Below the pieces are notes generated by a model. The model was not told the DNA's origin. It saw nothing but the letters and a program-made list of their open reading frames with translations, and made no database searches. 64,000 nt of DNA from a virus. The stretch spans positions 1 through 64,000 of IMG/VR virus record IMGVR_UViG_3300026518_000009; one strand, written 5' to 3'. Position 1 is the first letter of the stretch; each line of letters begins with the position of its first letter. This document shows positions 10,376 through 24,400 of this stretch, one piece after another. A program made the translations under genes and the position numbers.

Positions 10376-12439
10376 ATGCCTGTACAACCCTATAATACAC
10401 GTTCACCATTAGCTTTTAATGTTTATCAACCTGATTTTATTGGTAAACCGATACAACAAATAGGTAATACTATGTTGTCTATGAGTAATGCAAATCATGC
10501 AATAGTTGACAATGCTAATAAATTACATATTGCATTATCTAATCTTAATATTGCTCCAATAGATCAAGATATATTGATTAAACAAAAGAATGATTTTGAT
10601 AATACAATAAATGATATTGCTAATAATGGTAATATTGAAACTGCACAAGCTAGATTAAATAAATTATATACAGATTATGCTACTAACAAAGGATTAAAAG
10701 CAGCTATTAGTAGATATGCCAGTTATAATCAACAGCGTGCAGCTATAATGAAAAATAAAAATAAATGGAATCCTAAAGATTATGCTTGGATGATGTCTAG
10801 ACCATTTACTAAAACACAAGCTGATGAGAATGGTTATTATGAGCCTTATGTATTACCAACATTATTACAAGAATATAATCCAACTAAAAATCTAGAACAT
10901 ATTGCTGATAAAACTCCATTTATTGATGTACAGGGAGGAATGCAAGAAATTAAAGATGCAAATGGTAATATTATAGGATATAAACAAATTGTTACTAAAC
11001 AAAAAGATATTAATAAATTACGTACTTCTTTATATAATGCTGTATTATCTGATGATAAGGCTGTAGCATATGCAAGACAAAGAGCTGCTATTGATAATGA
11101 ATATGGGATTAGAATGCAAGATAAAAATGGTAATATTAGACCAGTTACTGAAAATGATATTATTGATAAATGGATAACTCCATTAATACAACAATATGAT
11201 GTAAAAAGTGATGAAAGTAAATCTACATATGATTTAAAAGCTATGCAAGCTAATCAAGCTAATAATGATATTCCTCATGGAGAAAAAACAACAACTCCAG
11301 GAATGATCAGCAATAATACTTTACTTACTAAATTATCAAATTTAATTAATCCTGATTCAAATACTCCACATGGTTTACCTCAACATACTGCAGCAAATGT
11401 ATTAATGATGAGTGGATACGGAGTACCTGCATCTAGTAATAGTTTTAACGAAGTTCAAAAAGCAATAAAAAATCATGATAATGATACTAAAACTAATATA
11501 TTAAATAATATTCAATCTAATATTAATAAACTTGATCCTGCTCAAAAATCAATAATTAATGATAACATAAATAGATATTCTAGAAATACATATAATAAAG
11601 ACTTTAATTCATTATCTAACTCTGAAAAAATAAATGTTTATAAAACTATATCTACTGCATTAGAAAATAATAATAAACAAATTCATAATATTACTTATAC
11701 TAGATTCGATGTAAAAAGAGATGCTAATCAAATAAGAAACTATATTAATTTATTTACTAATAGTAGTAATGGCACAATTAAATCATCTAATGGAACTTCA
11801 TTAGTTAGTAATAATTGGGAAGGAAATAAGATATGGAATTATACAGATGGTAAATTAATGTCTAGTAGTGAAATGAAAAAATATCTTAATAAAGTACCTA
11901 AAGGAACTAGAGTAATGGTTGAAGGTAAAGTTGCAGCTAGTAATATACTAAGTAGTATCACAGGAGATTACGGATTTTCTGGTGGAATTGTTGTTAGTAT
12001 TGGTGGAAAACAATTTATTGTTGCTAGTAATATTGCTAATACTCATGAATATGGTAATCGTGGATATTCTATGGCTTATGATGCAGTTAACTCATTATCA
12101 AATAATAGAGATAGAATGTTTGATAGATATGTTCCATTAGATACTAAATATATTGTTCATGGTAAAGATTCTAAAAGTTATTTAGATAGTGTATTAGATG
12201 AACCTGCTGGAACATTTGATAGTGCAGCATATATGATGCCAGCAATTACTGGTAATGATGGTAAACCAATTATTGTTACTAATCAAAATGAATTACCATA
12301 TGCAAATCAATTAGTAATATTAGATAAAAATGGTAATATTATTAAAGATAAAAATGGTAATCCAGTAAAACCAATTAAAGCAGATAATGTAGATAAGATA
12401 TTTACTATTATAGGACAATATGCAAAAAATTCACGATAA
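10376..12439 (+). CDS. Virion protein between cargo and RNA polymerase genes (probable second cargo protein)
   Basis: A 687-aa protein. The N-terminus (PYNTRSPLAFNVYQPDF) suits a structural protein, residues about 40-140 are helical, and the middle is Asn/Lys-rich. No catalytic motif or membrane helix is visible. Spacing is 10 bases from the upstream gene and 12 from the polymerase gene, so it belongs to the same operon. By synteny it is probably packaged and ejected with the polymerase. It could instead be a chaperone for the giant polypeptide; nothing in the sequence decides this. Confidence 0.55.
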   Translation: MPVQPYNTRSPLAFNVYQPDFIGKPIQQIGNTMLSMSNANHAIVDNANKLHIALSNLNIAPIDQDILIKQKNDFDNTINDIANNGNIETAQARLNKLYTDYATNKGLKAAISRYASYNQQRAAIMKNKNKWNPKDYAWMMSRPFTKTQADENGYYEPYVLPTLLQEYNPTKNLEHIADKTPFIDVQGGMQEIKDANGNIIGYKQIVTKQKDINKLRTSLYNAVLSDDKAVAYARQRAAIDNEYGIRMQDKNGNIRPVTENDIIDKWITPLIQQYDVKSDESKSTYDLKAMQANQANNDIPHGEKTTTPGMISNNTLLTKLSNLINPDSNTPHGLPQHTAANVLMMSGYGVPASSNSFNEVQKAIKNHDNDTKTNILNNIQSNINKLDPAQKSIINDNINRYSRNTYNKDFNSLSNSEKINVYKTISTALENNNKQIHNITYTRFDVKRDANQIRNYINLFTNSSNGTIKSSNGTSLVSNNWEGNKIWNYTDGKLMSSSEMKKYLNKVPKGTRVMVEGKVAASNILSSITGDYGFSGGIVVSIGGKQFIVASNIANTHEYGNRGYSMAYDAVNSLSNNRDRMFDRYVPLDTKYIVHGKDSKSYLDSVLDEPAGTFDSAAYMMPAITGNDGKPIIVTNQNELPYANQLVILDKNGNIIKDKNGNPVKPIKADNVDKIFTIIGQYAKNSR

Positions 12440-12451
12440 TTTATTATAATT

Positions 12452-15400
12452 ATGCCAAATAATAATAACAATTCAATGTATAATGATGCAGATGCTTTAT
12501 TAAAAGATAACTCAGGAATGCATCCAAATATTACTCCAGTTAGTAAAATTGATATGGGAATAGGTGATTATAGTACATATGACCCTAATCCTGATAAATA
12601 TTCAAAAGGATTTGTACCTACTGGTAATCCTTTATCTTCTCAGGAAGGAGAACTAAGTCAATTTAAAGCTAATAATCAAACTACATTTCAAAAAATTGGT
12701 AATACATTAATTAAAGGTATATTAGAAATTCCAACTACAGCAGTAGAACCCCTTGGAACATTAGTTGATTTACCAATGTGGTTTAGTAGTGAAGAAAGAA
12801 TGAATAAGGGATATGAAAATTTCTTTACTAAGGCTATAAATAATACTAATGAAGATATTAATAAATCATTTCCTGTATATTTGCATAATGAAAATCCTAC
12901 TCCTATTACAAGTGCTGATTGGTGGTATCAAAATGGTTCTAGTGTAATTAGTATGTTAGGATTTCTTGGTACAGCTGGAGCTTTAGATAAAGCTGCTGGA
13001 ATGTTATTAGAAGGACTTGGGGATGCAATAGATGCTACTAAATTTGGAAGTGCTGTAGGTAAAACATTATCAACATTAGAAGATACTAGTATGTTTGGTG
13101 ATGCAGCTAGTGGATTAAAAACATTAAGTGAAACTGGTAAACTTAATCAATTAGGTTCAAGTTTATTATCATCCGCAGCATTAGCTCATAGTACTGGAAT
13201 GGCAGATGCAGCTCAAACATTTAAAATAGCTAAAGATAGATATACTCAATATTATAGTGAAAAATATCCTAATTTTACTCCTACTAAAATTAATGATTTA
13301 GCTAAACATGCTGCTGCTAAAGAAGCTGAAAAAACATTAAATAGACATTTAATAGATATATTATTTTATTCTGCTGGAATTGGTAATATGTTAAAAGGTG
13401 TTAAAGCTAGTAGTACATATGCAACACTAATGGGAGATGCAATGGTTAAAGATGTTGCACAAAGTACTGCTACTTTGTATGCTATGGGAGTTACTGATAA
13501 ATTTATATCTAATGAAGCATTAAGAGATATAAAAATAAATACTGGTCTTGAAAAAGATGATGGAAGTACATTAGTTGATAGATATTTAAAAGAAGCAGTT
13601 AGTAAGGAAGGACTATCTGCTGGTGCTGTTGGAGCATTAAATGCATTATTATTACAAGGATTTACTTATATGCGTACTCGTGGTGCTAGACAATTAGCAC
13701 TTGAACGTATGAAAGAAAATGCTAAGACTATTGGAGATAGTGATAAATTTGACAAACTTTCAAAACAACAATTTTTTGATTTAGTTTTAGATAATGCTGC
13801 AAAAGGTACAATGAAAAATGTATATGAAACATTAGAAAGTATTAGTAATCTTAAACCAGAAGAAGTTAATAAATTAGGATTATCTGATAATTACATGGAT
13901 AAAGCTAAAGAATATAGTGATATTGCATATAAAATTGAAGATGAGTATAATAAGTATACTGCTAAATATCCTAATCATCAAGAATTAGCAAATGAAATAG
14001 TAATCAATAGATATTTAGATAGAGATAATAGACGTGAAATTAATAAAGTAGATTTAAAGTTAAAAGAATTAAATAATACTGCTAATACTGATGAATTAAA
14101 TCATCCATTACATGATGTTAAATATAATTCTATTCAACGACAAGTTAATATATCATTAATAGATAGTTACTCATCTTTATTAGATAGATTTAAGGATAAG
14201 GATAATAATTATAGAGATATAGAAACTGGATTAACTAAAGATGAAATTCAATCTAAAATAGATAATTTAAAATTAAGAAATAGATTTATATTAGCTGAAA
14301 ATGAAAGATTAAAAACTAATTATTTAAAATCAATATTAAGTGATAATCCTACTAAAGAAGAAATTGATGCTCAAAAAGAATTAATTGATAATTACTTATA
14401 TACTATTGAAAAAGATAAGAATGGTAAAATTAATAAGAAATTAAATTTATCTGATTATGATGAAAAGTTAGCTAAATTATTACTTCAAAAAGCTGACTTA
14501 GAATCAAGTAGAGATGTTGCTAGTAAGAAAGCTTCACTATTAGATAATAGTAAAGAAGCACAAGAACAATATATAGAAGAAGCTAATAAACAATCTGAAA
14601 TATATTCTAAATTAATAAATAATACTAAAGAAGAAATAGCTAAAAATAAAACATTAACTCAATTAGATGAATATGAAAAAAATGCTAGAGAAACTGGTTC
14701 TCCTAACTTAGATAATCCTATTGTAAAAAATATGATTGATGCTCATAGAAAAGTACTAGAAAATAAAGCTAAAACTGATGCTAAGAAAGAGAAGATAATT
14801 AATTCTATTAAAAAGAGTAAAAATAAAGTTACAGAAGTTGTAGATAAATTAAAAAATAAAGAAGCTAATACTGTTGATGAAAAACCTATAAAACAAAATG
14901 AAGAGGATAAATTAAGTAATGAGTCAAATAAACAATCTGCATCATTTTCTTCTATTGGTATGCAGGATAATTCTTCTAAAAATACTAGTAAAACTCCTAC
15001 TAAAGAATCAATTAATTTACAAAATAAAATAGAGGAGTTAAAAAAGAATAATAGTAATATTGAGAAAGAATATAATATAGGTGATTATAAAAAGGTACAA
15101 AAATTAGCTAATAATTTTATAAATGGAAATCAAAATAATACTTCAGAAAATCAACAATTGTTAAATAATTATCCAAATCTCTTTGAAGAACTAATAAAAA
15201 ATACTAAAGATAATATATCTATTAATGATGAAACAGTAGCTAGTATTGAGACTAACTCAATTAAAACTGGTATAGAAGATGGTGATGCTGGAGAATTAAA
15301 TAAATCATTAGCTAATAAGTCAGATAATAAAATATCTGAAACATTAGTACAAGCTCATAATGCAATACATACTCAAGAGAATAATGGTTATAAAATATCA

Positions 15401-18400
15401 TTTACAATTAATGATGAAATTAATAGAATAGATGATAAAATTGTAGAAGGTGCTAATGCTGCTGCATATTTATCTTCTGATTATATTAGTATTGTAAAAA
15501 TATATAAAAGTGATAAGCGATCTAATAAAATAGATAGAAAAAGTATATCTAATGAATTTAAAGATGAAACTGCTAAAATTATAGCTAATACTATACAAAA
15601 AGGAGATATTGTTAAATTTGAAATTGATGCAGATTATATAAAAGAACATAATCTTGATTTAAATAATATGTCTGATGAAGATAGATTGCATAATACTCCT
15701 ATTATTGCTAAATATAAATATAATGGTAAATGGATTAAAACTTTTTATGTACATGAACCTGAATGGATTGCTAAATACACTGATAACGGATTATTAGTTC
15801 CAGATAATATAGCTGGAATTAAAATAGTAGATGGTACTCCAATTGATATTACTAAAGAACAATATGATTCTAATATTAAAATTAGGAAATATATATTAGA
15901 TAAATTAAATAATGGTGAAGAAGTAACTGCTACTATATCAGATAAGAAAAATGGTCATTTAATTGAGCATATTGCTATAGATAAAAATGGTAATTTTATA
16001 TTAAACGCAAATGGAGTTCCTAGAATTGAAAAAGGTAAAGTTAGTGAATTAATGCCTGAACATACTGAATTAGCAATAGCTGTATCTGATGACGTTATAT
16101 TAGGAAAAGGTAAATCATTAGGATTAAAATTAAATACAAATAATATTTATCCTGGAACTGTATTTAAAGTTGTTAGTACTAATGTAATTAATAATTTAAC
16201 TGGAGAAAGAGAAAAAGATATTATTCCATTAATTACTCCTAAAATTACTACACACCAACAAGTTGGATTTAATATAGAAAATTATCTAAAAATACATTTT
16301 AGTGATTATGATATTACTAAATTAAATGATGATTATAAGAAGTTTAGTAATACTACTCAAAATTTATTTGATAGAAATAATAGTAATAGTTTATTTAAGT
16401 TCTTAGATAATTATCTTCAATTAAAAAAATTTAATATAGATACTTTAATAAGAAGTCCGAAAGGAAAATATTTATTCAATGTAGATAAGGATGGTACTTT
16501 TAGTTTTGGAAGTACTACAAGTGAGGTATTGTATTCTGCAAAAATAGAAGATGGAAAATATATATTTACTAGTGAGATAGCATCAGGTATAACTAAGGAT
16601 TTAACTCTAGATGAATTTATGATTAAGTTTAATAATGCATTACATGATAAACAATCATTTATTCCATTTGCAGTTAAATATACTAAAATAAATGGACAAG
16701 ATATTTCAATACATGAACCAATTATTCATGCTCATAATCAAATAGGAATTAAAAATAGAACAAATGATGATTTTGAAATAACTAATGTAAATACATTTAA
16801 AAATTATAATAGATTTGTAGAAGATAAATTACAAACTACATTTGTTGGTACTAATAAAGATAGTGATGGAAACTATATTTATTTTACTCAACCAAATCTT
16901 CATTTTAACATTGCAGAAGAAATGAAGCCTGAAAATGTAGAACATATTAATTCAGATTTAGATAATATATTAAATAATACATCTGAAGAAGGAGTTGATT
17001 TAGATAATATACTTAATGATGAAGCTAATAATGACGGTAGACCATCAATAAATAGTGTTGAAGCAGATGATAAAGAAACTACTATATATAATAATGATGA
17101 TATTAAAACTACAAGCGATTATTATATAAAAGAGTTTGGTTCATTTACCCAACAAAAACAAATTGCTAATTCATTAATTAAACCAATTTTAAGATTATAT
17201 ACTGAACAAGTATTAAATAATAGTAGTGAATTATCAAAATTAAATCATTCAGAATATTTTAATCAAAAATATTTACAGTTAGTAAAAATTAAAGATATAC
17301 TTAGTAATATTAAAAGTAAATTTGATATTGACAAATTATCTATAAATGATAAAGATAAAAAGTTTCTAGCATCTCTTGGAATTGATTATAGATTAAACAA
17401 CGCTAATGAATTGTTATCTGATATGTTAAAATATTATGAGATAACTACAAAACCAGACATTTATAAAAAATTAGTAGAACATGCTAAATCGGAATTAAAT
17501 AATATTGGAATAAATACTAAAGGTAAAGAATTTAATTTTGAAGGATTTGAAGAAAATGAAGATGGTGAAAATAATTTATATGAAACTGCTAAATATGATG
17601 ATAAAGCTAGATTAAAATTAAACGATAAGCACATATCTAGTCCATTATTTAAAGCTTTTTTATATACTATTCCATATACAGAATCTAAAGATGGTAAAAA
17701 TATTGCTAAACGTAATGTACTTGGATTAGATATGTATGCTAATATTGATGATATATATAATAAACTTCATAGTATTTCAATGGATAAAGTTCTTACATTT
17801 GATGATATGATGAAGGTATTACGTTCTCAACAAACAGTATATCCAGTATTTAAAACTATAGCTGACAGATTAAATAATGATATAATGATACCAGTTCAAA
17901 CTGAAATGGTTAATTATATGGCTAAATATAGGCACGAATTACAAACTGCTATTGAAAGTAAATTTAATAAAGCAACATTAATAAATAATAATTCTACTAC
18001 TGGTAAATATGGTATATTTAACGATTGGAGAAATAAATTTAATATAAGTAATTATATTATTGCAAAGGATGATAATTCATTTGAATATGATATTGATAAA
18101 ATAAATGAACTTAAATCTAATTATAGTAAAGCATATGACTTATACAAAAATGATTATTTAAATCCTAAATTTCAAAATATATTTAAAAATATATTATCTA
18201 AATTTGGAATAGATTTATCTAATAGAACAATTAATACAATATTTGAATTACCAAATAGTATTGAGAAAGCTAATATAGAACAAATATTAAATCCAAAAGC
18301 ATCTAATTCATTTATTGGAATGCTATTTAGATTATCTAATTCTAAAGGTGATATAGATAAGATTAGTCCATTTAATAATAAAGCTATTTCTAAATATCTA

Positions 18401-21400
18401 TTAAATATTGCAAAAGTTGAAGATATATTTAGTGATAAAGTATTTGATAATTCTGCTATAGATGGTTCTGGTAATTTAATATTTGAGCCTCAAGATTATA
18501 ATTATCTTAAAAATACAGTAAATGATATATTAAATCCTAATGGTAATAAGCTTTCAGATCTATTAAAAGCTTCATTTAGTAAACATTCATTATGGTTGAA
18601 TGCTATTGCATCAAATTCTAATATTAGAAAGAATTTTAAAGTATCATTTTTTGATTCATATAAATTAGGAAATAATAGCAGCAATGCTACAGAACGTAAA
18701 TTATTAACTGAATCTAATCAAAATAAAATAGCATTAGATATATTTGCTAATAGTACACATGATAGAACTAATTTCTTTGGATTAACATTTGGTGAAAATT
18801 CAACATCTCCTATATTTACTACTGCTAGACAAGATATTAAATTATATTTTGATGAAGAAGGTGGTAAAATAAGAGTTGATGATAATACAGTAGAACTAGC
18901 ATTTAATCAAGCATTAAATGAAATAGAAAGAATAAAAACATTTCAAGATACTATTAAAAAAACTAAATTTAGTGACTATAATAATGGTGCAGAAACATTC
19001 TTTTTATATAGATATTTAAATAAGGATGAACTTAGTAAAATTATTAGTAAGGATGAATTAGGTGAGATATATACAGGAAATAAACTAGAAATTACTCCTA
19101 ATGGTATTAATATTATTAAAGATGTTATTAGAAGAAAGTTAGAAGAACATATTGAAAATACAATAGCTGATTTCGAAGAACATAATAATATTAAATCTAA
19201 AGAAATACAAATAAAAGATAAAAATAAGGATGAAGTTAAAACAGTAAAAATATATACTCCAGATAATCTTAGTAAACAATATAGTACTGATAAAACATTT
19301 AAACCTGTAAACATTAGTGGTAAAACTGAATATTATAAAAATAAAACTTTATTAGAGAGTGATACATTAAGAAATACTATAGCTAATTTTGCTATTCAAA
19401 GTAAATTAGCTAATGCAGAAATGTATTATATGCTAGCTGATCCTGCTATTATGACGAAAGTAGATAAGGATGGTAAAGTTGATATTGAAGCTACATTTAA
19501 AAATTTACAAAAGAGATTAAAAGGTGCATTATCTCCTCATATTACTGGTAATTGGACTACTCCTACATTTAGAAGTGTTACAGCTAAAGATAGAATTATT
19601 GATAGTAAACATTTAAATGAATATCATGATAAATTAAAAATTAATGGTTATAAAGAGTTAGAAACAACTGATGGTTTTGAACTTACTACATTAAAAGAAG
19701 ATATTGAATTTAGATTGGCTAATAATCTCATTAAACCAAATATAGCTAAATCAATATTAAACAAAATTAAAAAAGTTAGTAATACAGAAGATAGATATTT
19801 TGAATTAGATAATATTGAAAAGGATGCTATATTTAATGTAAATAAACCTATATTATATAGTAGTAAATATTACCCTGATGAAGATGTTAATATGATACAT
19901 TTTCGTAAATCTAGTGCTATGCCATTACTTCCAGAAATGACTAGAGGATTACCTTTAGATAAAATTAGAGTTGCTATGGAAAGAGATGGAGTCGATAGAG
20001 TTGGATTTAATACTACTGATAAATTAGGTAAAACTGAATTAGCTACTTTATTTGATAAAGAAGGAAATATACTAAATAATATTAGATTTAACGATAATCA
20101 AATACAAACTATTAATAGAGATGTATTTGGTATGCAACAACATATTCCAACTGATAATCATGAAGTAGCAGTTATCACACAGCTTAATTCATTAGCATTA
20201 GATGGATTATTAGATACTAAAGGTTTTAAATATAAAGATAAGACATATAATGGACATCAACTAAGAGATAAGAAGGAAGAATTAAAAATAAAATTATTTG
20301 AGTTAGGAAAACAAAGAGTATTAAATAGATTTGGAATAGAAGAATCAAATGGTGAATATAAATTTACTAATTATAGTGGACTAAAAAAATTATTATTAAA
20401 TGTAGCTAAGAAGAACAATTGGAGTGATATTGATATTCAACAATTAGGTATTACAAAAGATGGTAAAAGTTTTAAATTTCCATTAATATTTAATAATAGT
20501 TTAGATAGAATACAATCTGCTTTAGTTAGTTATTTAAATAAAGAAATTATAAAAATTAAATTTAATGGTAGTGGTGATGTTCAAGTACCAGATTTAGGAT
20601 TTGGTAAAGCTATTACTACAGACTATAATAAATTATCTGATAGTGAAAAATCTAATTTAAAGGCTAATACTATATTTATAGATGGATATAATAATAATAC
20701 TTTAGATGCATATGGAATAAATAATGATAGTAGTGTTAGACGTATGCAAGTATTAGTATCGTGGGGATTTACTGATAATACTGGTAATCTTTTAGATATT
20801 AATAAATTTACAAAAATAAATGATGATGGTAGGTTAGTAATAGATACTGATAAATTACCTAAAGAAGTATTAGAAGGTATATATACTCGTATTCCTAAAC
20901 AAAAACATGGAAGTACTGTACCATTTGAAATAGTAGGTTTTCTACCTGAAAATATGAAAAAAACTGTTGTAGTTGCAGATGGTATTACAGAACAAATGGG
21001 TTCTGACTTTGATATTGATAAGATGTATAGCTATCTTAAATATAGATATCTTGATAAAGATGGCAAATTTAATGTTGTAAGTAAAGATACCAAAGATGAT
21101 ATAGAACATAAATTAGAATTAATTAACGAATATAAAACATTACAAGAACAATTTGGTGAGTTAGTTAGTAATAATAAAGCATATGTTGAGATTGATGGTA
21201 AAAAGAAATTAACTGAAATTGGAAGAAAAATACAAGATAAAATTGATGAAATTAAAACTGAAGTTAATGATAATTTAGATGAACAATATTATAAACAATT
21301 ATTAAAAATAAACACTGAAGATAATGTTATTAAAAATGACTATGTAGATTTATTAAACTCCATTTATACTCATCCAGATGTAGCTAAAATTGCATTAACT

Positions 21401-24400
21401 CCATTAACAAATACTGATTTAGATAATGAAATATTAAGACAGAAGTTTAGTACATATTCAGATATTACTGATTGGAAATATCAAAGAGATAGTTATAATT
21501 TACAACAAAATGGTAAAGATTTAATTGGTATTATATCATTAGCTAATATTTATAATGCTCATGCTCAAGCTCACACGTTAGAACTTGGTAAGATATTAAG
21601 AGATAAAATAAAAATATTAGATGATACTGGAAATGTTTTAGATTTAAATTATTTAGGTGGAACTGCTAAATCTAAATTCATAGACGATAATAACAATGTT
21701 ATAATTAGGAGTAAATCTGATAATATTCAGACATTACAGGATGCTGCTGTAGATAATGGTGCTAATCCTAAATTGGGATACTTGGGAGTAAATGTAAATA
21801 ATATTAATTCTATTATTACTGCATTACGACTAAAAACTAATGATAATGAATCTATGAACATTAACTTTATACTTAGATTAATTAAAATACCATTAGTAAA
21901 AGAATATCTTAATAATATACTAGAGTTTAAAAATAATAATGATTTTGAACATAGAGGGTTTGAATTAAAATATGCAAATGATAAATTAGAAGAGAAGTAT
22001 AAGGATGATTTATATAAAGATAATGATAAATTATTATCTGCTAAAATGCTATTAGATGCAATAAATGATGATAATATTACTAATTCAACTGCTACTTCTG
22101 CTTTAGAATTATTCAAAAAATTATATAAACTTGGTGATGCAGAAGCTAAAGTGATGAGTACTGTTATGAGTGCTATTAGAAACGGTGCTGGTAAAAATAT
22201 ATATGAATCTATGGGTTTAGCAAACAGATTATATTCTGATGTCATTAATAATGAATATATTCCAAAAGCTTATGAATTATTAGGAGATTTAAAATATGAT
22301 AAAAATAATAGACCATACATAGATTACAAAACTGAATTAGGAAAGGCATTTGAAAATAGTGTTATATTTACCAATCAGTCATTAGGAAGATTATTAAATA
22401 TAAATACTCCTAAATTAAGAACTGTATTTAGTGAATTATACAACAATAATATCCCATTAAATGCTAAGAATATTAAAGGAGTTGTAGATGAATACAGAAC
22501 TGCTATATTATCTAGTAAATCTGGTATAGTACCTAATGATATTGTTAGACAAGAAAGATATAGATTATTATATGGTAAAACTTCATTATGGAATAGAATA
22601 CAAGATTATCTTAAAACTAATGATAATAAATTTTTAGATGAATTAAAAATTAAATCAGTACCTGGCAAAGATATTGCAAAGCGTATTGCTTATGATAATA
22701 CTAAAGGTAAGAACATAAGTGAAGTTGACAATATAAATTATATCAATGAGATGTTATATTCTGATAATCTAGAATTAAAGAGTATCGGTGAAGATTTAGT
22801 TAAATATAGTTATTTAGTTTCTCCTATATTTAATACTATAAGTTTTACTAGATTTATTAGTACCAAATATTTGGAAGAATTAGGAGTAGATAAAAATCTT
22901 AGAAATATAAATATAACAAATGTTCCTATGGATGGCAAAACTAATGTTAATACAGAAGCATTCATAGCTCAACAATATCAACATAAGCCATATTTAGCAA
23001 TTAATCTAAATACTGATGGAATTGATATAATTAAATCACATTTTGGAAGTAAAGGATTTAGAGAAGAAGTTGCTGTTAATCTAGATAAAAAAATATTTAA
23101 TGGTAAAGTTCCTAATTTTTTATCTGATAATTATAAAGATAATAATGGTAGTAGAACATGGTTATTATATGAATATATAGGAGTAAATAATAATAATGAA
23201 TATGTATATAAAAGAATTGATACTGCTGGTAATGCTAATAAGCAAGGTAAATATATAAAAGAATATAATCTTAATACTAGAAGAATTATAAGTTTATTTA
23301 ATGATAATCAACATGATTATAATTATAAAGGTATTGAAAAGATTATAAGTAGACCTACAGAAATAAATGACGAAACTCCTACTACTAACTCTTTGCCAAA
23401 TATTACAGCTGTAGATAAATACGCTAAAGATGGTAAATTAACAAGTACATTAAAAGAAATAAAATCTAATGATTATTATAGTTTAATTGCAGATACATTT
23501 AGTAAATATTTTAAACATACTACTGATGTTAATTTTGCATTTGATAATAGTTTACCAAATAATATTGCTGGTATATATAAAGATGGATTAATTAGAATGA
23601 ATGGAAACATTGATTTAGATAATCCAAAAAATATAGATACATTCGAAGCTAAGATATTACATGAATCAGCACATGCTATAACTGATAAGTTGATAGATAA
23701 TTATTTTAATAATAAATCAGCTAATACTAAAGAAGTAAATGCTATATTAGATAGACTTAATGAAGTATTTATTCATAGTAGAAATAAAATAATTAGTAAT
23801 AGTGATAAGGAAGAATATTTAAAAGATTTAATTAACAAATTTAGTAAACTAAATAAAAATGATAAATTATCTATATCCAAAGAAGATGCTAAATATTATG
23901 GATTTACTGATTTACATGAGTTTATTAGTGAAACTATAAGTAATAATAAATTTAGAGAATTACTTAATAATGTAAAATATAACAAAGATAGAACTGTACT
24001 AGATAAGATTAATGGTTTATTACAAAAAGTATATAAAACTATATTAAAATCATTCGGATTGGATGTTAAGCCAAATACTGCATTAGACTATACATTTAAT
24101 GAGATATTTAATTTAATGCACGAAAATAGTAAATATGATAATTTTGATGACTTAAAAGTTGATGGTAATGATTTTGCTAATAAAACAGTAGTTGAAAAAG
24201 CTAATGATAATATAGTAGATAAATTAAATCTAGATAAAAAAGCAATACTTACTAAAGATGAATTATCTATAATCGCTAGAAATACCGATACAAAAGAAAA
24301 TATGCTAGATAAAGACCCCTACTCAGATACTTATATTCCTACTCAAGATCCTACTAATAATAATATAGCATCAAATTATAAAGTATTTACTAAAGAAAGT

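Noticed and set aside
21727-22245. Minus-strand frame of 172 aa inside the polymerase gene
   Set aside because: Antisense shadow of low-complexity codons; no start context and no motif. The same applies to those at 18502, 18976 and 5273.
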